From BJGV01 sp964013575 (GTDB lineage: Bacteria > Pseudomonadota > Gammaproteobacteria > Burkholderiales > Nitrosomonadaceae), in assembly GCA_964013575.1 (NCBI GenBank), contig CAXGWP010000006.1, positions 1-64,000 of the forward strand: DNA of 64,000 nt, read 5' to 3'. Under the pieces are notes generated by a model. The model ran no database searches. It was not told where the DNA came from and was given only the letters and a program-made list of their open reading frames with translations. This document shows positions 45,710 through 54,207 of the stretch, in pieces (within the stretch, counting starts at the first letter, position 1; each line of letters begins with the position of its first letter). The translations under genes and the position numbers were made by a program.

Positions 45710-48358
45710 TTAAATCGCCATTTTTTTAGATGAAGTATTTAATAAGATTGGTAATATAAAGAGTGTACAAATAAGAGTACAAGCCAGCCCTACTGTTAGC
45801 AATATTCCCATACTAGCAGTTCCTAAATGAGAAGAAAACATTAGACTTGCAAATGTAACTAAGGAAGTTAGAGCGCTGTAGAAAACTGCACGGGTAGTAC
45901 TAGTATGGATTAGTGTTCCGCCAGTTAATTTTTCGCTACGATTTCGGTGCACCATATGTAGGCTGCTATCTAGTCCAATACCAAGTAAAAGTGGAAGAGC
46001 GATAATATTGGCAAAATTAAATGGTACATTTAACAATATAGTGAAAATACCAATAAATATACTTGAAAGGAAAATCGGTACAAGTACTAATAGAGTATAT
46101 TTTATACTTCTTAATAAAATTAATAGTGCTATAAAAATACCGAACATAGCTAATGAAAATGCTTGTATGAAAGCTTGTACTACAGCTTCCCCAGCTTCTA
46201 AATTAATCATAGGAGCACCTGTAGCTTGTGGCGCAACCTTTTGTATGGCCCGAACAAAACGCTTTAATGCATCGTTGTCATTAATATCTTCTGAAGGATA
46301 GACAGCAATTTTGTATTCTCCTGCTTGACTAAGCCAGCGGCTTATCAAAGGTGCTGGTAGATCATTCTTATTAAATGTTTTAGAGGTTTCAATGGCAGTC
46401 TGCATTCGGTATAAGGAAATGGGTAAAGTTGTGAGTAAATCTTCTTCTACTAAATACAATAGTTTTTCTTTATTTATATTTTCACCTTTCTCAATATGAG
46501 TAAGTATCTCTGCTAGTGAGCTCTTAAGCTTACGTGCAGGAATTATTAGAGCATGTTCAGGTCTTTCAACAATAAATTTATCCAGGGTATTGCTGAGTCT
46601 GGCTAATTCTTTTTTTTGTTTTAACATCAATTGTTGATTGCTTACTTGTGATTGAGTGGACATAGTTAATGGCCCCGTAGTGAGTGCCATCTCTTCAATG
46701 AATGGTAGCTTGGTTTCCTGATTTTCTGGTACAAAATCAAGGATTGTCACTACACTTTTTACCTCTGGTAATTTTGCTAGATCTTTTATTAGAAGATTAG
46801 TATCTTTACGGTCTTTTGCTAATACAGCTACATACCAGGGTGAGTTATCAACCTCTGAGAGTAATTCTTTAAAAGTGCTTACCGCCTCTCCTTTTGGTTC
46901 TAACATGTTCAATAAATTGTAGTCAAACTTTAATTGAGGAAAGAGCATGACAGCAGACAGTAATCCAATAAAAATCGCTGTATAAGTTAGCTTCTTCCAT
47001 TTAAATGATACTTCAAGTATTTTTCTAAGAGAGCGATCGACATTGGATTCTAATTTAGATTGTTTTGGTATATAACGAAGGAGGGCAGGACCAATAGTAA
47101 GAGTAACGAGTAGGCTAATCAGCATACCGGTACCAGAAATTACTCCTAATTCAGCTACTCCCTTAAAATCTGTAGGTATAAAAGCATAAAAGGCAATAGC
47201 ATTAGTGATGGCACATACAGTTAGCGCTCCTCCTGCTACTCTTCCAGATTCAAAAATTGCATCTTTATTTGATAGGCCCTTTTCTATAAATTCTTGGTAT
47301 CTTAATAGAAAATGGATTGCGAAATCAGCGCCAAGGCCAATGTATAGTATTGCAAAAGCAATTGAAATGATATTTAGGTGGCCGATTGCAGCAGTAGCAA
47401 ATGCTGTAGTGAAAATTAAGCCAAGGATCAGGCATATGATTACAGTTAATAATAACCTAATTGTACGCATTGCAAAGAAAAGCACTAGTGCAACCATTAC
47501 AAATGTAATTATTCCAGCATACTCCATGCCATGTAGAGAGCTGTTTAATTCTTCATTTGCTAAAGCTATTGCACCAGTAATGCGCATTTGGACAGGGCTG
47601 TCAGCTGTTAGGCCAATTTTATGTGCTGCAGTTTGTAATGCAGAGATTGCTTTTTCAGCTGGATATAGCTGGGTAAAGTCCTGCTTTGGCTTTACCATGA
47701 TAAATTCTTGATATCTTTCTTTTTGGGCTTTTCCTCGGAATAATTCTTGCCATGAAAGAACGCGTGGCGTTCCAGAGAGTCTGGCATTTAAGGTGGCACT
47801 TAAGCTATAAAATAATGGCCCTAATTCCAGGTTGCGTCCCTTACGTAATTCATCTGTTGCGCCAGATAAGACAGAAGCAAAAGTCTGTAATGTTGGATCT
47901 TTAGCAATATGAGCGATCAGTGGTTGTGCGTTTGCCATATGATCTGTAATTCTTTCTAATTCAGGAATATTTTCGTACAGCAGGCTATTTTGTATGAAAA
48001 AAGAATCTACATTTGGGGCATAGATATCTTGGAAATTCTGTGTGTCATTTTTTAGGAAGTTAGAAAGCAGGGAAGCAGTAGCATATGCTTGTTCTGGTGT
48101 AGGAGCATCTAATACTACTAACATACTATCATTTTCTTGGGGAAACGTTTTATTGTAATGCTTTAAATTGACCCGGAATGGGAGATGCTCTGCAAGCATA
48201 TCTGCAGTGTCTGTATTCATACCAAGGTTTTTTGATATATATAGAGCGCAACTCATTGCAGCAAGTAATGCCGCAAGAATTATCCATGGCGCATAGAGAT
48301 GCGAGGTGGTAGCCCAACGTCCAAAAGTGCTATAGATATGTCTTTTTGAAACTTCCAC
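45710..48358 (-). CDS. hpnN: Hopanoid transporter HpnN (RND/MMPL family)
   Basis: An 882-residue RND-superfamily transporter that moves hopanoids to the outer membrane in Rhodopseudomonas and Burkholderia. One N-terminal helix is followed by a periplasmic domain, five or six helices (about residues 270-430, with YIGLGADFAIHFLLRYQE), a second helix near 460, a second periplasmic domain and a second helix bundle (GIGLDSSLHMVHRNR). The duplicated half-structure is clear. Upstream is hpnM, 35 bp away, and downstream mlaA. Confidence 0.93.
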   Translation of the reverse strand: MEVSKRHIYSTFGRWATTSHLYAPWIILAALLAAMSCALYISKNLGMNTDTADMLAEHLPFRVNLKHYNKTFPQENDSMLVVLDAPTPEQAYATASLLSNFLKNDTQNFQDIYAPNVDSFFIQNSLLYENIPELERITDHMANAQPLIAHIAKDPTLQTFASVLSGATDELRKGRNLELGPLFYSLSATLNARLSGTPRVLSWQELFRGKAQKERYQEFIMVKPKQDFTQLYPAEKAISALQTAAHKIGLTADSPVQMRITGAIALANEELNSSLHGMEYAGIITFVMVALVLFFAMRTIRLLLTVIICLILGLIFTTAFATAAIGHLNIISIAFAILYIGLGADFAIHFLLRYQEFIEKGLSNKDAIFESGRVAGGALTVCAITNAIAFYAFIPTDFKGVAELGVISGTGMLISLLVTLTIGPALLRYIPKQSKLESNVDRSLRKILEVSFKWKKLTYTAIFIGLLSAVMLFPQLKFDYNLLNMLEPKGEAVSTFKELLSEVDNSPWYVAVLAKDRKDTNLLIKDLAKLPEVKSVVTILDFVPENQETKLPFIEEMALTTGPLTMSTQSQVSNQQLMLKQKKELARLSNTLDKFIVERPEHALIIPARKLKSSLAEILTHIEKGENINKEKLLYLVEEDLLTTLPISLYRMQTAIETSKTFNKNDLPAPLISRWLSQAGEYKIAVYPSEDINDNDALKRFVRAIQKVAPQATGAPMINLEAGEAVVQAFIQAFSLAMFGIFIALLILLRSIKYTLLVLVPIFLSSIFIGIFTILLNVPFNFANIIALPLLLGIGLDSSLHMVHRNRSEKLTGGTLIHTSTTRAVFYSALTSLVTFASLMFSSHLGTASMGILLTVGLACTLICTLFILPILLNTSSKKMAI

Positions 48359-48393
48359 TATTGAGGGCTGTCCTTCAGGGGGGTGATTAACTT

Positions 48394-49041
48394 TTAATTT
48401 TTTTGGGTTAACTTAATTTTTTTCTTTAGCATATTGATAAAAGCATTAAATCCTTTTTGTTCAAGGACAGTACGGTATTCTACACGTTTTAGTGCAAGGT
48501 CACTAACACCATCAGCTAAAACATTGATAATTCTCCAGCCTATTTTATCCTGGCGCAGTAGATAATCAAGGCTTACAGTATCACCACTAGATCGGACTAA
48601 TTGGCTGCGCACTAAAATATAACCCCTAGGCATTTTCTTTTGCTCAATATATTCAAAATACTCATTATCATATTTTTTGAACCAGCCAGCATAAGTGCTA
48701 ATACTTAGGTTATGAAAATGCTCAGTAAGAATCTTTTGTTGCTTTAGTTCTAATTTATCCCAAAACTTTCCTAGTATTTTTTTTAAGATAAAATCAAGTT
48801 CATGTGTGTTTTCTATTATTGGAGCTAATAGTTTAAACCTGCCTTGAAATCCAAGTTTATCTCCTCCTTTCATTCCTTGTATTAAATGAACATGTAGATT
48901 ACTTATAGTTTTTGCAGGAGCTGTATTAGCATTAAATTCTTGTGCTGAAACAATTGGTGTATATATGATGAGTATAGTTGTAAGCATTAGCAAATATATT
49001 GCTAATTGTATATTTAATTTATTACCTATTTTTATAGTCAT
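48394..49041 (-). CDS. hpnM: MlaC/HpnM-family periplasmic lipid-transfer protein
   Basis: A toluene-tolerance Ttg2/MlaC-type protein of 215 residues with an N-terminal signal (cleavage probably after VSA at residues 31-33). The conserved region includes FDFILKKILGKFW-like sequence (LDFILKKILGKFW) and DKIGWRIINVLADGVSDLA. It is placed between hpnH and hpnN, which supports the name HpnM. It may ferry hopanoids or phospholipids between HpnN and the outer membrane; that is inference from MlaC. Confidence 0.88.
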   Translation of the reverse strand: MTIKIGNKLNIQLAIYLLMLTTILIIYTPIVSAQEFNANTAPAKTISNLHVHLIQGMKGGDKLGFQGRFKLLAPIIENTHELDFILKKILGKFWDKLELKQQKILTEHFHNLSISTYAGWFKKYDNEYFEYIEQKKMPRGYILVRSQLVRSSGDTVSLDYLLRQDKIGWRIINVLADGVSDLALKRVEYRTVLEQKGFNAFINMLKKKIKLTQKN

Positions 49042-49063
49042 ATAAATTAATAATTTTGAATAT

Positions 49064-49094
49064 AACTAGATCTGAATTATATTCAGATCTAGTT
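49064..49094 (-). repeat. Intercistronic hairpin between hpnH and hpnM
   Basis: A 13-bp perfect inverted repeat (AACTAGATCTGAA and its complement) surrounds a 5-base loop. It overlaps the hpnH stop codon by one or two bases and ends 22 bases before hpnM. No U-run follows on the minus strand, so it is more likely an mRNA-processing or stabilising hairpin than a full terminator. Confidence 0.6.
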
Positions 49095-50214
49095 AAGGTT
49101 TAATTGTTATAGGGATTTCAGATAGTGCGCTTTTTTTCTTTTTCTCTTCTATTATCCATTTAGGGATTGGCTCCGCTACCATTGGCCCTACAGTTTTTGG
49201 TCCTCGTATAGCAGTAAATAATCCTTTTAGGGGATGCTGTAGCATATCTTCAACTGCTGTTGCCTCATAACCACAGTGTGCCATACATTGCACACATTTT
49301 GGATTATTAGTATTCCCATATTTCTCCCAAGGAGTGTCATCTAGAAGCTCTTGGAAAGTAGATACATAGCCTTCATCAGATAATAAATAGCATGGTTTTT
49401 GCCACCCAAATACATTGCGAGTTGGATTGCCCCATGGAGTACAGTCATAGCTCTGATTGCCTGCTAGAAAATCCAGATAGAGGGTTGAATGATTTAATTT
49501 CCAGTTCCGTTTGCGCTTCTTACCAAGTTTAAAAATCCCTCGAAATAAATTCTTAGTATCTTTACCTTTTATAAACACGTCTTGTTGTGGTGCCCGCTCA
49601 TAACTAAAACCAGGAGCAATAGTTGCTCCTTCTATACCCAGAGTCATAGCGTAATCAAGAAATTCAGCAACATCTTCTGGAGTTTCTCCTTGAAATAGAG
49701 TGCAATTTACAGTGACTCTAAATCCTTTTTTCACAGCTATTTTTATAGCTTCCACTGCTCGATCAAAGACTCCTTCTTGACAAACAGAATTATCATGCCT
49801 TTCTTTCATTCCATCTAGATGGACAGATATAGTTAAATATGGAGATGGTTTGTAGTCATTAATTCTTTTTTTTAATAATAGTGCATTTGTACATAGATAA
49901 ATATATTTTTTACGTTCAATAATTCCTTCTATTATCTTTGGCATTTCTTTGTGGATTAGGGGCTCTCCGCCGGGAATTGACACCATAGGTGCTCCACATT
50001 CATCGACAGCTTGCATACATTCTTCATATGAAAGGCGTTTATCTAAAATTTCATCAGGATAATCTATTTTCCCGCAGCCGCCACAAGCCAAATTACAACG
50101 AAAAAGCGGCTCCAGCATTAAAACCATTGGGTATTTCTTTACCCCATTTATTTTTTGTTTTAATAGGTAGCTGGCTACAGCTAGTTGTTGACGTAATGGA
50201 ACCCCCATGAGCAA
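49093..50214 (-). CDS. hpnH: Adenosyl-hopene transferase HpnH (radical SAM)
   Basis: Radical SAM enzyme that adds a 5'-deoxyadenosyl group to hopene, the first step to extended hopanoids. The cluster motif is C40-x3-C44-x2-C47 in FRCNLACGGCGKI. SIPGGEPLIH follows, and C-terminal cysteines (CVQCMAHCGYEA) may hold auxiliary ligands. The N-terminus MGVPLRQQ is characteristic of HpnH; the start may be the second Met. Length 373. It lies after ispH by 68 bp and before hpnM. Confidence 0.95.
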   Translation of the reverse strand: MLMGVPLRQQLAVASYLLKQKINGVKKYPMVLMLEPLFRCNLACGGCGKIDYPDEILDKRLSYEECMQAVDECGAPMVSIPGGEPLIHKEMPKIIEGIIERKKYIYLCTNALLLKKRINDYKPSPYLTISVHLDGMKERHDNSVCQEGVFDRAVEAIKIAVKKGFRVTVNCTLFQGETPEDVAEFLDYAMTLGIEGATIAPGFSYERAPQQDVFIKGKDTKNLFRGIFKLGKKRKRNWKLNHSTLYLDFLAGNQSYDCTPWGNPTRNVFGWQKPCYLLSDEGYVSTFQELLDDTPWEKYGNTNNPKCVQCMAHCGYEATAVEDMLQHPLKGLFTAIRGPKTVGPMVAEPIPKWIIEEKKKKSALSEIPITIKP

Positions 50215-50282
50215 GTCTCTCCAAGATTAATTTAATAGGTCAAATGATAATAAGTCATAGCTAAAATAGCCACCTTTATATT

Positions 50283-51236
50283 TTATTTTGCTACATGATT
50301 AAATATTTTTTGTTTTCGTAATAGAGCTGCAGGTAATTTAAAAGTAATATCTTCTGATACTCCCTCCAATTCTTTAATACTAGTTACCCCAAGACTTTGT
50401 AATCGATCAAGAACACCTTGTACTAATATCTCAGGAGTAGAAGCACCGGCAGATACGCCTATTCTATAACCTTTGGAGAGCCAGTCTGGAGAGATTTCAT
50501 TAGCATCTTGAATTAAATAAGCATTGACTCCGCTCATTTCACCGACTTCCCGTAGGCGGGCGGAATTAGAACTATTTCGGGCTCCTACTACTAGGATTAC
50601 ATCCACCTTCTCTGCAAGGCTACGTACAGCATTTTGACGATTTTGTGTTGCATAGCAGATATCGGATAATTCGGGGCCTTTTACATTTGGGAAGCGATCT
50701 TTTAGAGCCTGTACAATGCAGCGAGTATCATCTAGGCTAAGAGTCGTCTGAGTTACATAGGATACTCGTTCTGGGTCAGAAACTTTAAGAGCTTGAACAT
50801 CTTCTACGGAACCAACCACATGAACTGTGCCACGTACTCGCCCGTATGTTCCTTCTACTTCAACGTGACCTCGATGACCAATTATTACTACTTCATATCC
50901 ACTTTTGCTATAGCGCTGAGCTTGTAAATGAACTTTAGTAACTAGCGGACAAGTTGCATCGATAATTTCTAGATCTTGGGCTTTGGCAGCGTCCATAACA
51001 GCATCAGATACACCATGAGCGCTGAGAACAGTCACTGTTTTGGGTGGGATGCTTTTCATATCCTCAGTAAAAATAACCCCACGTGCCTCTAAGTCTTGAA
51101 TTACTTGTTGATTATGAACTATTTGATGTAGCACATAAATAGGAGCCCCATAAAGTACTAGTGCTTGCTCAACAATTTCTACAGCACGTACAACACCAGC
51201 ACAGAAGCCTCTCGGGTTAGCAAGTATGGTCTCTAT
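50283..51236 (-). CDS. ispH: 4-hydroxy-3-methylbut-2-enyl diphosphate reductase, AUA start
   Basis: Last enzyme of the MEP isoprenoid pathway, making IPP and DMAPP with a [4Fe-4S] cluster. Cluster cysteines occur in NPRGFCAGV (Cys12), DATCPLVTKVH and SDICYATQNRQ. No ATG, GTG or TTG exists before the GTG at 51134, which would delete Cys12 and the conserved N-terminus. An in-frame ATA at 51236 sits exactly where the family Met lies, 6 bases after AAGGAG, giving 317 residues. I therefore annotate an AUA start. It supplies precursors for the hopanoid genes downstream. Confidence 0.9.
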   Translation of the reverse strand: METILANPRGFCAGVVRAVEIVEQALVLYGAPIYVLHQIVHNQQVIQDLEARGVIFTEDMKSIPPKTVTVLSAHGVSDAVMDAAKAQDLEIIDATCPLVTKVHLQAQRYSKSGYEVVIIGHRGHVEVEGTYGRVRGTVHVVGSVEDVQALKVSDPERVSYVTQTTLSLDDTRCIVQALKDRFPNVKGPELSDICYATQNRQNAVRSLAEKVDVILVVGARNSSNSARLREVGEMSGVNAYLIQDANEISPDWLSKGYRIGVSAGASTPEILVQGVLDRLQSLGVTSIKELEGVSEDITFKLPAALLRKQKIFNHVAK

Positions 51237-51248
51237 GTTGTTCTCCTT
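51237..51248 (-). promoter_or_regulatory. Shine-Dalgarno deciding the ispH AUA start
   Basis: On the minus strand AAGGAG (51248-51243) is followed by AACAAC and then the ATA codon. No other initiation-like codon is in frame near this site, so the ribosome site supports ATA as the real start. Confidence 0.7.
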
Positions 51249-51450
51249 ATTGAATATTTTATCAAATTTTCTATATGACAGTATTTTAGCACGTAAGTCG
51301 TATAAATTACATATGTAAATTTGTTAATTATATAAGGTATTAATATATTAATGTCTTGATTTACAGGAAAATTAGATTGGTAGGGCTCTATTAATTTTAA
51401 GGTAAATTGTTGTATAAATTATGGAGGCCTAATTCTAATTTTAAATTTTT

Positions 51451-52737
51451 TCATACAAACTTATTGGCTACTATTAAATCATGCCAATTAGTTGTATATC
51501 TTGGGCTCTTATTATTTTGTTTCATTTTCCATGGCTGTGTTATGCCCTCAGATGCAACTACTAATATTTTTTTTCCCATCTTTGTATTAATCTGATCTAG
51601 TATCTTCATTAGATTATCAGAATTTTTTCTTTTTTCTTTTTTATTAAATAGGCCGGGTTGGTATTCTTTTCTTGGTATTATTTTAGATAGTAAAATACCT
51701 GCTTTTTGGTACTTATATCCATTGCAATAAATTTTACGCAATCCTAATGATGCGAATTGTGTAAGAACTAAAGTGTTATCTGTTTGTTCTGGTAGCGGGA
51801 TAATTATATTGTTGGTGTAGCAAGGCTCTTTTTTGTTGAATAAGCTAGTACTTATATAAATATGGATCGATCCCGCATATGAGTTTTGTTGGCGTAATTT
51901 CTCAGCAGCATGGCTTACATAAAGAGTAATAGATTGTTCTAGTTCTTTAAAATCAGTTATCCTTTTGCTAAAGGAACGAGAGCAGATTATTTTCTTTTTA
52001 GGTTCCGCGGCTTTCTTCAATTCAAAGCAAACGATATTATTAAGTTCATAAATAATTCTTCTTAAGTAGACAGAAGATTGTGAATTTATTGTTCTTAAGT
52101 ACAAATTTTTTAAATCAAGTGTAGTGTGAATATTAGTTTTTTGTAATTTTAGTGCAAGTTGTTTGCCAACACCCCATACATTCTTAGTATTAATTCTATT
52201 TAGCCATTTATTTTGTTCCTGTAATTTCATGGCATTGAAATTACATACATTTTGGAATGATGGATTTTTTTTTGCAATGTGGTTTGCAAGCTTTGCTAGG
52301 GTTTTTGAGGAGCCAATTCCTATACAAACAGGTAGCCCTGTTTGTTGTTGAATGCATTTATATATTTTTTGTGCATAAGTAGTCAGACTATTTCTGCAGG
52401 ATCCTGTAAAATCTAGAAAACACTCATCAATGGAGTATATTTCTTGGCTATGGCTAAATTGGGATAGGATACTCATTACTCGATCAGACATATCAGAATA
52501 TAGTGCATAATTAGAAGAACAAGTAATAATATTATATTTTCTTGCCAAAGTTTTAATTTGAAACCAAGGTTCTCCCATTTTTATGCCCAGTGCCTTTGCT
52601 TCTTCGCTTCTGGCAACTATGCAGCCGTCATTATTAGAAAGTACTATTACTGGTTTATTTTTTAATTGTGGATTAAATAATTGTTCACAGCTGACATAAA
52701 AATTATTGCAGTCGACAAGAGCAATAGAGCGGTTCAT
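51451..52737 (-). CDS. umuC: DNA polymerase V catalytic subunit UmuC
   Basis: Y-family translesion polymerase. Catalytic residues lie in ALVDCNNFYVSCEQLF at the N-terminus and YSIDECFLDF near residue 100. A little-finger domain and the clamp-binding motif QPGLF are followed by the UmuC-specific C-terminus with LMKILDQIN and SPRYTTNWHDL. Length 428 is normal. Its start overlaps umuD by 4 bp. Base composition is similar to its neighbours, so no recent transfer is evident. Confidence 0.95.
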   Translation of the reverse strand: MNRSIALVDCNNFYVSCEQLFNPQLKNKPVIVLSNNDGCIVARSEEAKALGIKMGEPWFQIKTLARKYNIITCSSNYALYSDMSDRVMSILSQFSHSQEIYSIDECFLDFTGSCRNSLTTYAQKIYKCIQQQTGLPVCIGIGSSKTLAKLANHIAKKNPSFQNVCNFNAMKLQEQNKWLNRINTKNVWGVGKQLALKLQKTNIHTTLDLKNLYLRTINSQSSVYLRRIIYELNNIVCFELKKAAEPKKKIICSRSFSKRITDFKELEQSITLYVSHAAEKLRQQNSYAGSIHIYISTSLFNKKEPCYTNNIIIPLPEQTDNTLVLTQFASLGLRKIYCNGYKYQKAGILLSKIIPRKEYQPGLFNKKEKRKNSDNLMKILDQINTKMGKKILVVASEGITQPWKMKQNNKSPRYTTNWHDLIVANKFV

Positions 52738-53336
52738 TTAAATTTACGCATGGATCCGGTAACAACACCCCATATTTCAAAGGATTGTTCTTCTTTTATT
52801 TTAATACTAGAGTAATTTTGATTAGCTGGGATAAGGGTTATACCTTTTTTAGATTGCTCTAGAATTTTTACAGTAAATTCTCCATCTAGCATCGCAAGGA
52901 TAATATCACCGGTCTGTTGGGGTATTGAACGGTCTATAACTAATACATCATTATCAAAGATACCTGCTTCTATCATTGAGTCTCCTTTGACGCGTACGAA
53001 GAATGTTGCATTATCATTTTCTACGAGATAATCACTTGGATTTAGTCGTTTTTCAACATGATCATCAGCTGGAGATGGGAAGCCGGCAGCTACTTTCGAT
53101 GTATAGAGTGGAAAAGTAGTATGATGTTTGGCGCATGCAAATTGGATTAGGTTTGAGAGTTTGGTATGTGTTTGCAACGGATTGTCTTTTGTACGAGTAG
53201 AGATAGCATTCTTGATAATTTTAGCCATACTTATTGGGACACGTATGACTGTAGTGGGTTGAGCTATACTATTTCCTGGTTTGCGTCCAGCACCTAGGCG
53301 TTTGCCCCCATGAGTTTTTATAGTATTGGTCATCAT
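52734..53336 (-). CDS. umuD: UmuD-like protease/regulator with N-terminal DNA-binding-like extension
   Basis: The C-terminal half is a LexA/UmuD S24 peptidase: self-cleavage site Ala84-Gly85 in VAAGFPSPADD, nucleophile Ser120 in GDSMIEAGI and general base Lys157 in FTVKI. Unlike the 139-residue E. coli protein it has about 60 extra N-terminal residues: GGKRLGAGRK at 10-19, then TTVIRVPISMAKIIKNAI at 28-45, a beta-strand plus helix resembling a ribbon-helix-helix DNA-binding unit. I use the ATG at 53336 (200 residues); an earlier ATT-context start would fall in the promoter. It could be a bifunctional autoregulator. Confidence 0.86.
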   Translation of the reverse strand: MMTNTIKTHGGKRLGAGRKPGNSIAQPTTVIRVPISMAKIIKNAISTRTKDNPLQTHTKLSNLIQFACAKHHTTFPLYTSKVAAGFPSPADDHVEKRLNPSDYLVENDNATFFVRVKGDSMIEAGIFDNDVLVIDRSIPQQTGDIILAMLDGEFTVKILEQSKKGITLIPANQNYSSIKIKEEQSFEIWGVVTGSMRKFK

Positions 53337-53337
53337 G

Positions 53338-53366
53338 AACTTGATTTCGTAACAATTAATCAAGTT
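53338..53366. promoter_or_regulatory. Inverted repeat over the umuD promoter (candidate operator)
   Basis: AACTTGATT (53338-53346) and AATCAAGTT (53358-53366) form a perfect 9-bp inverted repeat with an 11-base spacer containing GTAAC. Half-site centres are 20 bp apart, two helical turns. It overlaps the -10 region and the predicted transcription start of umuDC. No CTGT-N8-ACAG LexA box is visible nearby. Confidence 0.55.
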
Positions 53367-53391
53367 TACATTTAAGTTTTTTAAATGGCAA
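53363..53391 (-). promoter_or_regulatory. Probable promoter of umuDC
   Basis: On the minus strand TTGCCA (53391-53386) and TAAACT (53368-53363) are 17 bases apart, ending 27 bases before the chosen umuD start. Its position rules out translation from the upstream in-frame codon at 53363. Confidence 0.6.
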
Positions 53392-53614
53392 GAATTAATA
53401 GTATAGCGGTACGAATTTATTTATTTTTTCTACCTCTTGTGGTTTGATGTACCAAGAATATGCCTATGTGTTGTTTATCCTTAGCTTGCTTATTACTAGT
53501 GTCTTCGTAATATTATTTGTATAGATTTATTATAGGCCGATTGGTATTTTCAATGGAATGAGTGAGCTAATTATGGTTATAAGTAATTGTAAATAAAAAT
53601 AAATTGGAAAAAAT

Positions 53615-53776
53615 ATGGAGATATTTGATGATTTTGCAATATTATATATTTGCGTAGCGTGTATTTATATAATACATAAGATTTACATTTCATCCCAGAA
53701 AGGTTGGGATACAACAGCAAAACCTATAATTGGAATAATGATTTTAAGTGTTCTTTTATATTTGACTATAAAATAA
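53615..53776 (+). CDS. Possible 53-residue two-helix membrane protein
   Basis: An ATG ORF preceded by TTGGAAAAAAT. Residues 7-26 (AILYICVACIYIIHKIYI region) and 38-52 (PIIGIMILSVLLYLTIK) are hydrophobic. They are joined by a short polar loop, SSQKGWDTTAK, with positive charge. I do not recognise the family. It lies alone on the plus strand between umuD (divergent) and tRNA-Leu (convergent), in an otherwise empty 590-bp stretch. The composition suits a small inner-membrane protein, but a chance ORF in AT-rich DNA cannot be excluded. Confidence 0.42.
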   Translation: MEIFDDFAILYICVACIYIIHKIYISSQKGWDTTAKPIIGIMILSVLLYLTIK

Positions 53777-53950
53777 ATATAAAAATCATGGATAGTAGTA
53801 CTTAGAAAATCAAATTGTTATTGACTATTAAATCTAATTAGTTTCGCAATAATTATATTATTATGAATATATAGTATTTTAGGGGCTCTTGGTATGCTAG
53901 TTTATATAGATACGTTTTACTATATAACACAATTTTTTTAGAAGAAAAGG

Positions 53951-54037
53951 TGGTGCCGGGAGGGGGGGTCGAACCCCCATGATGTTACCATCGCGGGATT
54001 TTGAGTCCCGTGCGTCTACCAATTCCGCCATCCCGGC
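53951..54037 (-). tRNA. tRNA-Leu (anticodon CAA)
   Basis: On the minus strand, acceptor GCCGGGA pairs TCCCGGC, with discriminator A and encoded CCA. The anticodon loop CTCAAAA gives CAA (codon TTG), and a long variable arm (GATGGTAACATC) marks a class II tRNA. It is downstream of the outer-membrane protein gene on the same strand. Confidence 0.97.
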
Positions 54038-54092
54038 TAATTTCATCTCATTAGATTAAGAAACTTAAAAAATTTATTTATATAAATAAACT

Positions 54093-54109
54093 AGGCCTAT
54101 GGGTGGCCT
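54093..54109 (-). terminator. Weak hairpin between the barrel gene and tRNA-Leu
   Basis: Arms AGGCC and GGCCT enclose a 7-base loop about 100 bases after the stop codon of the minus-strand barrel gene. AGTTTATTTATAT follows it. An 18-bp AT palindrome (54073-54090) lies just beyond. A weak terminator is possible. Confidence 0.3.
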
Positions 54110-54207
54110 CTGAGAGATAAGGATTAATTGTAACTCAGACTATAATAGGAATGTTGTAATCGCAAAAATAATTGAGTCTTTTGTATAAATAGGACACCTA
54201 CAATTTA

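Noticed and set aside
53364..53470. LexA box upstream of umuDC
   Set aside because: No CTGT-N8-ACAG match was found within about 100 bases of the promoter, so a standard SOS box is not claimed.
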